DNA of 64,000 nt from Lytechinus variegatus. Lineage: Eukaryota; Echinodermata; Echinoidea; Temnopleuroida; Toxopneustidae. Under the pieces are notes generated by a model, which saw only the letters and a list, made by a program, of their open reading frames with translations, had not been told where the DNA came from and made no database searches. The stretch spans positions 25,461,440 through 25,525,439 of the forward strand of contig NC_054756.1 in NCBI RefSeq assembly GCF_018143015.1, given 5' to 3'. How positions within the stretch are numbered: the first letter of the stretch is position 1; each line of letters opens with the position of its first letter. The translations under genes and the position numbers were made by a program. Of this stretch, positions 56,226 through 64,000 are shown piece by piece.

Positions 56226-57371
56226 TCCCGCGATAACAACTGATTTTATGATTATCACCGGTGACATTCCCATTATTTTTTCCTCATAAATATTGTTGCT
56301 TCCAAGACAACCACAATATTTCAATCTGGGGGGGGGGGGGGTCGTTGAGTGTGATACAATGTTTCTGTTTGCCCACATACAGCAACAAGTCAAGTGAAAC
56401 CGATTTGTTGACATTTTTCTTTTAAAGATGAAGAAAGTGGATGGATTGTCTTAATGCTCCAAGAAAACTTTAACCGTATCACTAAAAAAACTTCTGCATT
56501 TCATTTATTCAAATGGCTGTTCGAACCACAAAATCCATATACTTCTTAAACGCCAACAATATTTTTTTCCTGTATTTTATGCGCTAAAATATTTTCCTTT
56601 CGAAATTTTGTTGTATGGCAGAAGAGATGGCTATTCATATAATTGTTGTTATAGGTACAAAGCATTTTAACACCCGACCCATACGTTATTTTTTCTTTTG
56701 AAAAGATATTTAAAAATAGGCTTAGGTCAAAGTGTTTTTACATTTTTTTTTGCCTCTATTGGAGGACTTATTAACATCAGGGGTTACACAATAAATCACA
56801 TTCAAATCAAAGGTTACACAATCATAAATTATGAAACATATAAGTATTATTACAATAATTACAAAGTCATATCTACGTTACATAGGTTTTCCTACATGAA
56901 TCGTAACAAGCTCTTGGGCAGTTCATCTTTTTCTTTGGTCTTTTTACTAGCAATGTAGTACATTTCTATCCGTTTTTTAATTTCTTTTATAAATACATGT
57001 TTCAAAACAAAATTTCTTTTTTCAATTCCTGTGTTTTTACATGATGAATATACCTTGACATGCTATACCTGTTTCCATCTATACCTGTGAAATTAATTCA
57101 GGATTTTTTTATTTCGTTTCAATTCCCAGGTAATGTACTGAGCTGTACTAACTTGCCACATCTGCGAGGAAAAAGGTTGGCGGCAACATAGCAGCCCTGT
57201 GGGACTCCAACGAATAGCATTCTTTATTCATCATCTTCATTGCCAACTATATCGTTATATTCCTGTCGAGAATTGAGCTGGCTAACTGGAATGGATTCTT
57301 TTAGAGGATCACTTTGACTACTATGTCTAATCTTGAAGATATCATGTGCTTTTACTCAAGGCCTCCTCTAG
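56226..57371. other. non-coding stretch upstream of the 422-aa gene
   Basis: Poly-G tract near 56328. The last few hundred bases may contain 5' leader or an intron, with an acceptor-like CCTCCTCTAG at 57371. Confidence 0.35.
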
Positions 57372-57395
57372 ATTAAGCCACAATTACGGATCTTG

Positions 57396-58664
57396 ATGGC
57401 AATGGCTACAGAAGACAAACAGATTCAATACAGTCCACAAGGAACGCCGCGATCAGCGGTCGAGTCAGTCAGGGATGAACAATTTTTAGAAGAGGTAAAA
57501 CAAGAGGATCAGGAGGTACAGCAAGAGGAACACGAAGTGCAGCAAGAGAAAGAAGACGTACAGCAAGAGAAACAAGAAGTCTCGCAAGAGGAGTCCACCG
57601 AAATCCGAGAAACTACCACCAGTAAGCAGGACAGTGATGAACCAACAGGCAACGATGTTGAGTCTCAAAGAACTGCTGAAGAGACCGGAGAGGAAGGGAC
57701 CAACGCTGATGCCAAGGAAAGAATCACGCTTGTTCTTCCTTCGGTCGCTGGGTTGGTCCTTGACCCAGATAAAGCCGAAGTCGGAAAAGATGGACTTGCC
57801 GAAAGCGTCATTCTCGACGACGATAAGGACAGCGAGGAAGAACTGCACCTACCGCAGATTGAAGTTAACCATTCGGGAAAACCTTCTGGGGAGGCCGGCC
57901 TTCCCACCTGGAATGGGGGGTCGGAATCTCCTTCCTTCCAGCCGTCGCAGAAACCACGCAGGGAAATCATCGCCGAGAATGCGCATCCCAAGTGCTTCGG
58001 GAACGTCGGCGCGGCGGGTTTATCGCGCGTTTTCACGTCCGGTAGTTTCTGCCCTGAGCTTTCCATTCGGGCCATGGCTCCAAAAGTTCAATCTAACGAC
58101 AGAACAGTTGAATACAAGCCGTCGCTACCGAACTTCAGGGAGAGAAGCAAACACGTCGAGCGGTGTAGGACTATCCCAGACATGGCGCGAAGGCAGAAAG
58201 ATTCCTTCAAGATGCCCGAGATACGGTCTTCGAAGGTGTCTCTGTTTGCGCGGGACGGCGAACGCGCGAAGAACCTGCAGTTTGGTCCTGCCTCCTCTTG
58301 GAACCTTGACCGCTCTAGGACTGATATGAGTAAGTCCAGGCTCCGTGATAAACTACAAGACCAGCCGAAACGCCCAGAGAGCGAGAGTGACGAGTTAACG
58401 CCGTCGGAATCGGGAGAAATGGGACAAAAGATCCACCAATGGTTTAAGAAAGACCGGAAGAAGGATCAGAAAAGCAATAGCAACGTCAGGAACTCAAAGC
58501 GCTCAAAGAATATTTGGGACGCGGGCTTGCAATCGCGTATCCATCGAGGACTAGCATCATCAATGCTTAAACCGAACGAATCCATCGGGAACTATTTGAA
58601 TGACGTCACCTCTAGTCGTTTCCCGCAAGTCGAGACAAGGCAAATAGTGTCAACGAAATCATGA
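57396..58664 (+). CDS. 422-aa acidic/basic protein, family not recognised
   Basis: From ATG 57396 (MAMATEDKQIQYSPQG) to TGA at 58662-58664. Residues 25-70 are a Gln/Glu-rich stretch with repeated EVQQE units, likely a helical or coiled segment. An acidic middle (DDDKDSEEELH near 150) is followed by a basic, Arg/Ser-rich C-terminal half (FRERSKHVERCRTIPD, KDRKKDQKSNSN) that looks partly disordered. No signal peptide or membrane segment. Codon use and CpG content are clearly higher than in flanking DNA. The frame also stays open back to an acceptor-like CTCTAG (IKPQLRIL before the Met), so an upstream coding exon is possible. I do not assign a function. Confidence 0.7.
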   Translation: MAMATEDKQIQYSPQGTPRSAVESVRDEQFLEEVKQEDQEVQQEEHEVQQEKEDVQQEKQEVSQEESTEIRETTTSKQDSDEPTGNDVESQRTAEETGEEGTNADAKERITLVLPSVAGLVLDPDKAEVGKDGLAESVILDDDKDSEEELHLPQIEVNHSGKPSGEAGLPTWNGGSESPSFQPSQKPRREIIAENAHPKCFGNVGAAGLSRVFTSGSFCPELSIRAMAPKVQSNDRTVEYKPSLPNFRERSKHVERCRTIPDMARRQKDSFKMPEIRSSKVSLFARDGERAKNLQFGPASSWNLDRSRTDMSKSRLRDKLQDQPKRPESESDELTPSESGEMGQKIHQWFKKDRKKDQKSNSNVRNSKRSKNIWDAGLQSRIHRGLASSMLKPNESIGNYLNDVTSSRFPQVETRQIVSTKS

Positions 58665-61238
58665 AACGATTTCAAGTGAAACAATGATTCCTTAGACTCC
58701 ATGTTATGCCATGGCGTACAACTGCAACACTTCACTTCAAAATTGACATGCTTTAAACCACAATATATTCAATGGTAGTTAAGTTCGTTTTCATTTATAT
58801 ATCGTTGTTGTCGAACTGTTTCAGAATGCTTTTGAAATATACTGCAGCTTGAAATATAATTGGTATCATAAAAGCAAAATTGATGGATAAAAAACGTAAA
58901 ATCTAGGAAAGATAAATTTGTTCAGGATAGTGAAACAATATATGTCTGCCACAGGACTGCTTTCATCGGAATAAGATTCCTTTTGGCAATGTTTATTTAG
59001 TACGGCGTTGTGGCTTTTTTTTTAATATAAAGCTGGATATATATCATATAGCCCTTTTGATGGGTTATCTTTGTCAATTAAAAAATGTGGTTTCAAGAAA
59101 GTCTAGTAAAACAATTGTTACATTGTATATTTCAAAAGCATTTTTTTACATGGTTGACAGCATTACCAATCTCTCAAAATATTAATATATTCATTGCACA
59201 CTATTGGACAATCTGTACCCAAATAATGACAGGAAGAGTCGCACATTGTTGCACGAGAAGTCCTGTTACAGTTTTATTTTGAATCCCAGCAATTGTATTC
59301 ATTTCCTTCAGCAAGAAATTCACTCACATTTTTTTGCACTCAACCCAGGTGAATCAAATGGATATTGGATACCTGCCAGGATCGATTCCTTGAATGCACT
59401 AGGCGCTGGGAAACAACAGCCGGTGCCAATTCCAGTTCGATATAGAGTCCACCTCAAAATAGGTGGACTATAAGTATTTACCATAAAATTTGACCACTTA
59501 AGTTATAGAATGATACAATTTGGTTTGAACGTCATGATCGTACAATTTAAGCACATGCGTTAAACGCACATCGCGGTGTCACGTAGCTATTTCTTGCCAC
59601 TAGAATGTCGTGCCAGTATATTTAAGGATAAGGGGAATCTTACTTGATATTTACATTATTTCCAATAAATTGAAAAAAAGTGTTTTTAAAAATGAGACTT
59701 CTTCAAAATGTAAGGCATATTTTCTAGTCAAGATAAATTCAATGTAAGGAGTAGGTAATATTATCGGTACAAGAAAGATTAAACTTACATTGTGGTTTAA
59801 TAACATTATAACATGGATATGTAACTAATAAATTCCAGAAGTAGATGGAGATGTATCAAAGATTGAAGATTCTTTCTTCTCATCTCCTTCTCTTCTTTTC
59901 TCTTTACACGATCTCCTATCTTACTGTTTTTTTCTACTTTTTGCCCCCCCTTCTCCACATCCCTCTTATACCCCCTCTCCCTTCGCTTTAATCTTCTTCT
60001 CTTGAATTCTCGGATTTTCTAAAAGCTTTTTTTAATCTTCTTATCCACCATCAAACCAAGGCACCACTTGGCAGTTTAAAAAGTAAATTATACTCCAACA
60101 ACATTTGATTTACTAGCACACACTCTCATTTTAGCGAAATATAGCATGTACATTTATATGATTTTTTTTCAGTATATTGCTTCATTCAGATACGATGCGA
60201 CATTGCTCTGCAACATTTTTAATATGAATCCTATACATGGTATAAGGCAAAACTTATCGCACTTCTTATTATCGATAGTAGTGAAAAGCTGCAAAATGTG
60301 TGCAACATACTTGGACAACATAATGATTTCATTATGTCACAGAAGGTCAGAGGTTGGAATCCTTGCCATGGCGTGTTTCCTTCAGCAAGAATTTTATCAA
60401 CACTGAGATAAGCTCAACCCAGGTGAAGTGAATTACCCCTGCCAAAGAGTTCTATATAAATCCTGCTATTACTATTATTAAGAGTTCTATTTTTGCACAG
60501 TTTAGTTGTCTTTGGACAAAATAAAAGTTCTTTACCTCGGCAACATACATTCTTGGGACTTTGTTCGCAATGTTGCTGTGCTTTCTTATGAAATATATAA
60601 ACAAGACTTTACATTGTACTTAAGCTTTACCTTGCCTTTGCCATTTCAAATATATTGATGATGTACTATTTCGACTTGATTTGAAGTGGATTTTTGGATG
60701 TTATGGACAGCTTTTTCTCTGATTTGATACGGTTGCCAGTATTTCGTTTCCTTTTCAGGACGTGGATTGAAAGTGCAAATAAAGACCATTTTGGGTGATA
60801 ATGGTATGTTTGGTGTTCGTTTTTTTTCATTTAGGGATATCATGTGAATTAATATGATTATTATCAGGAAGAAGAGAGAAAGAAAAGGAGAGGGAGGATC
60901 ATGATTGGGAGGGGGGGCTAGTCTGTAGGCACAGACCCTGATAGAAACTTTGATGTGCAAGTGTGTCTTCACGCAAAGACTAGCAAATACAAAACTTGCC
61001 GTTTCAAAATGGCCGTCAGTACACAAGGCATGAGTAGGCTGTACATTGAGACCCTTTACTCGAGTGAAGGGTTTGCACAGCAGACTAAGGGAGAGCAGTG
61101 AGGAGATGAGAGGGGAAAATAAGGAATAGAGGATTATGTGTGAAGGAAGATAAACAAAGAACATGGGTAAAGATGAAAGACAGATCAAGAGAGAAAAGTA
61201 GGGATGAAGTGAAAGATAGAGGTGTGTGAGAGAGAGAA
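58665..61238. other. non-coding stretch with SINE fragments
   Basis: SINE body pieces at about 59305-59410 (CTTCAGCAAGAAATTCACTC, CACTCAACCCAGGTGAAT) and 60344-60480 (CCATGGCGTGTTTCCTTCAG, CAACCCAGGTGAAGTGAA), both lacking a complete head and tail. No coding exon supported. Confidence 0.5.
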
Positions 61239-62130
61239 AAAAGGGAGGGATGTCTGGGGAGAAAAGAGATCAAATGGAAATAATAATATAGATGACTGAG
61301 GGGGGGGGACATGCGAACAAGTATAATTTGTGGTAAAGGAGGAGAGAAAGAAATAGATTTAATAAAGTAGTTTGATAAAAGATAAGAAGGGGGAAAGTGG
61401 AAGAGTGACAAGGCCTGCTGGGAAAAGTTTTTGGAACTGGGGCCCAGTTTCATAAATGACTTGAAACTGTTGTAACTTTGCCATAATGGCGACTACCATG
61501 GTAACAGGGCTTAGCAGCCAATAAAAATCAAGGATTACATGGTAGCTGTCATTATTATTTCAAAGTTAAAACAGTTGCGAGTCCTTATGAAACAGGCCCC
61601 AGAAGTGACTACTCTGGATAAATATGACATTATTATTATTATCAACCAGGGAGAAGGTAAGGTAGGGAGAGAGAGACTAAGAAAGATTTTCAAAATTCAG
61701 TAAATTGATTAAAAGGTAAGAAGGTGAAGGGAGGAGAGAGAGAGGGGGGAGGAAGTGAAAGAAGAGGGGGGAGGGAGAGAGAGAGAATAAAATGTAGGGA
61801 TGCCCATGGAGAAAGTGTGATCAAATGGAAATAATAATTTGAATAATGGACGAATAAGTAAACTTTGTATAAAGGAGGGGAGACAGAGAACGAAATGAGA
61901 TCTAATAAAGTAGTTTGATAAAGAAGAGGAGAAGTGACAGGGCCCGCCAGAACAGTTTTCCAAACTGTGTCTACTCTGAGTAAATATGACATCACTATTA
62001 TTAACGAGGGAGAGTGGTAGGTAGGGAGAGAGAGACTAATAAATAAATATTTTTTAAAATCAGTAAATTGATAAAAAGGTAAGAAGGTAAAGGGAAGAGA
62101 GAGAGAGGGAGGAACGGAGAGAAGAGGGGA
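61239..62130. repeat. GA-rich tandem segmental duplication
   Basis: The segment GATCAAATGGAAATAATAAT ... TTTAATAAAGTAGTTTGAT ... GGTAGGGAGAGAGAGACTAA ... AAAAGGTAAGAAGGT occurs twice in a row. Matching points lie about 363 bases apart (61609 and 61972), or about 560 apart upstream of a MITE inserted in the first copy. Minus-strand frames across it are purine-tract artefacts. Confidence 0.7.
61439..61600. mobile_element. GTTTCATAA-type MITE inside a duplicated unit
   Basis: GGGGCCCAGTTTCATAAAT at the left and TTATGAAACAGGCCCC at the right, with GAAACTGTTGTAACTTTG mirrored by CAAAGTTAAAACAGTTGC. The second copy of the surrounding duplication lacks it. Confidence 0.75.
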
Positions 62131-62367
62131 GAGGGGGGAGGGAGCAATAAAGAGGAAGGAAGAGAGAGAAATTAAGAAAAATAAAGGATCAGAGCGAGGG
62201 GTAAAAAGGGAAAGGAGACAGAGGAAGATAGATACGAAATTCAGACTCGGTACATAAGAAAGAGATAGAGGAGAAAGAAGAGAATAGAATGGTCAATAAG
62301 AACATTTTAGGAAAACAAAGGGAGAAAGAGAATAAGGAAATACAGAATGAACAGTGTTGGTGACTGT

Positions 62368-62567
62368 AGGGCAATTCCATAAAGAATTTATGTCCAACCC
62401 CAAAAATATTTGACCTTACCCAAGTGATTTGCCTACGTTTTCTAAGTTCATAACACAAGTTGCAAAACTTCCAAATGAATGCATGAGCAGCTCATGAAGT
62501 ATAATTAAAATGGATAAAGATGGGGATTGGATGTACAAAAAGGTGAATAGTTTCATGGAATTGCCCT
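62368..62567. mobile_element. MITE with AGGGCAATTCCAT inverted ends
   Basis: Exact ends AGGGCAATTCCAT/ATGGAATTGCCCT, 200 bp, related to 3358-3790. Confidence 0.7.
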
Positions 62568-63319
62568 TTATGATGATGATGATGGGTTCTTGTAAGGCGC
62601 CGGTATCCGCCTCAGCTGGGCGCTCATGGCGCTTGCTCAAAAATAGGAAATATCTCACAAATTTCAATGTCTTCAAACAGTGCATAGGATCATCATTTAG
62701 TTCAAGTACTGTCCTAGTAATGCTACAATTGAGTTATTCTTGGGATAATGTTGGAGTGGGTAACAGAAAGGTCTTCAGGTAAGACTCAAAAGTTGATTGG
62801 GTCTCTGCTGGATTTAACAGAATTTGACCAAATAAAATGTAATTAACGAGTTCCAGCAGATTGAAAATGCAAACACATGACTTAAAAAAAATCAACAAGA
62901 ATTGAAGTTACCTAGAGTTCGAGACCTACATGTACACAGACACACCCACACATGAAGATAGAACAGTGCATAAACCATTCATCTGGTATTAAATCTATAT
63001 ATTTCTCGTATGCACAGCAAAACACATGAACAAATATTGTCATCTGCAATAGAATATGATAACACATTCATAGTACACATAGAGATTGATACATTTATAT
63101 CCTTCAAGGTGAAGTGGTTGAATGTACAACATCAGTACATTAATACAACAAATTTAATATATGGTAGATCATTCATGTTTAACATATACAGATTGCAACG
63201 TTTGTTTTGTTTTAATGTTTCAAGGTGATTTTTTAAATTCATAAATAATGAATACATTGGAAAATAATATGATTTTGAGATCTAGGTATTTGAGAGAATC
63301 AAGTGCCATTTGCGTCGAC
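62568..63319. other. non-coding stretch with SINE-tail fragment
   Basis: ATGATGATG followed by CAAGCGCCATGAGCGCC (reverse strand) at about 62570-62645 resembles a SINE tail in reverse orientation. Nothing else assigned. Confidence 0.35.
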
Positions 63320-63560
63320 ACCCATTTGGTCTACTTCAGTCTCATCCCACAAAATTGAATCCTTGTTCGTTTGCAACCAAAACGTCTACTGACCATTCAG
63401 TCTAATAGCCATTTGGTCTAATAACCATTTGGTCTAATAGCTGGAGGCATAAACCACATTGACATTGAAATTTTACACATTTACCGTTTTGCCTATTTGC
63501 CAGTTTGGCTAGACCCATTTTGTCTAATATTCCTCTTGGTCTAACACAACTATGTCTATA
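63320..63560. repeat. degenerate CCATTTGGTCTAAT repeat
   Basis: CATTTGGTCTA and variants recur about seven times, as at 2370-2535. Confidence 0.6.
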
Positions 63561-63781
63561 TGTTTATATGAATTATTCAGGAACCAAATTTTAATTTAAC
63601 AAAGTAAAAAAAACAATTAATCGGTACACAAAGTGGAAATTGTAACAAATCTTGGCATAGGACTCAATGATTTATATGTCTTTCATGCATTTCCCTATTT
63701 CGACTTGAATTACCTTTATCTGTGAATTTCATTTTATGATCCATTTTGAGCAATAGAACTATTTCGCATCTCCATCATTAC

Positions 63782-63990
63782 GCCATGGCGTAATTTCCTT
63801 CAGCAAGAAACTGATCCTCAGTGTGCTGCACTCAACCCAGGTGAGGTAAATGGGTACCGGTAGGAAGTAATTCTTTAAAAAGCTGTGTGCGCTATGAACG
63901 CCTAGCTTAGCCGGGTAATATAGGAGCGCCTTGAGCACCTAACAAGGTGGATATGTGCGCAATATAAATACCCTATATCATTATATTATC
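63782..63990 (+). mobile_element. SINE, head truncated
   Basis: CGCCATGGCGTAATTTCCTT, CACTCAACCCAGGTGAGG, then a body GGAGCGCCTTGAGCAC and an ATTATATTA tail. The tRNA-like head is missing. Confidence 0.75.
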
Positions 63991-64000
63991 AAGACCTAGT

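Noticed and set aside
61486-61500. X-box-like CTACCATGGTAAC
   Set aside because: It is part of the GTTTCATAA MITE consensus and recurs with variations in other copies, so not a gene-specific site.
61085-62458. Several Ser/Leu/Phe-rich minus-strand frames
   Set aside because: Purine-tract and tandem-duplication artefacts.

Overview
The window is animal nuclear DNA: AT-rich, intron-bearing, with one true tRNA gene and dense transposon debris. The repeats (a Gmr1-type Ty3/gypsy element, tRNA-derived SINEs ending in ATT repeats, TTAA-flanked foldback MITEs, hAT-type elements with long G runs) point to a marine deuterostome, most likely a sea urchin. The species assignment is inference from remembered repeat families and not from a search.

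Layout. 1-9.6 kb: mostly non-coding, with several MITEs, one good internal exon on the minus strand (2169-2266), and a 460-bp imperfect palindrome (about 5000-5460) with mirrored first-exon-like ATG/splice-donor units. 9.65-20.6 kb: a plus-strand gene. It has a CpG-rich promoter region with a possible first exon at 9830-9878, a 1.2-kb tandem array of 163-bp units in the presumed first intron, a 2.5-kb coding exon and four short exons, all joined in phase 1. The predicted 988-aa protein ends in a RAD51-binding motif of the RAD51AP1/RAD51AP2 type. 20.6-30.9 kb: TTAA-type foldback MITEs, one split by a 5'-truncated LINE, plus GA-rich DNA. 30.9-33.7 kb: a minus-strand two-exon gene (309 aa, unknown family). 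Its intron carries a 700-bp CAT/CAC repeat, and an RFX X-box lies upstream. 34.8 kb: tRNA-Val(AAC). 35-38.3 kb: possible Cys-rich minus-strand exons and two oppositely oriented copies of a GGTGTTA-rich element.

38.8-47.0 kb: an apparently whole Ty3/gypsy LTR retrotransposon on the minus strand. It has 1.5-kb LTRs, a 5-bp target duplication ATGAT, a proline-type primer site, a gag with a SCAN-like region and two zinc knuckles, and a pol in which integrase precedes reverse transcriptase (Gmr1 order). The LTRs are almost identical, so the insertion is recent.

47-57 kb: more MITEs, including two nested hAT elements and a 68-bp hAT remnant, each with 8-bp target duplications. 57.4-58.7 kb: a plus-strand gene for an acidic then basic 422-aa protein of unknown family. 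58.7-64 kb: SINE pieces, GA-rich tandem duplications and MITEs.

No operon, CRISPR or prokaryote-like system is present. Exon joins were made by eye from splice consensus and phase and need transcript support.
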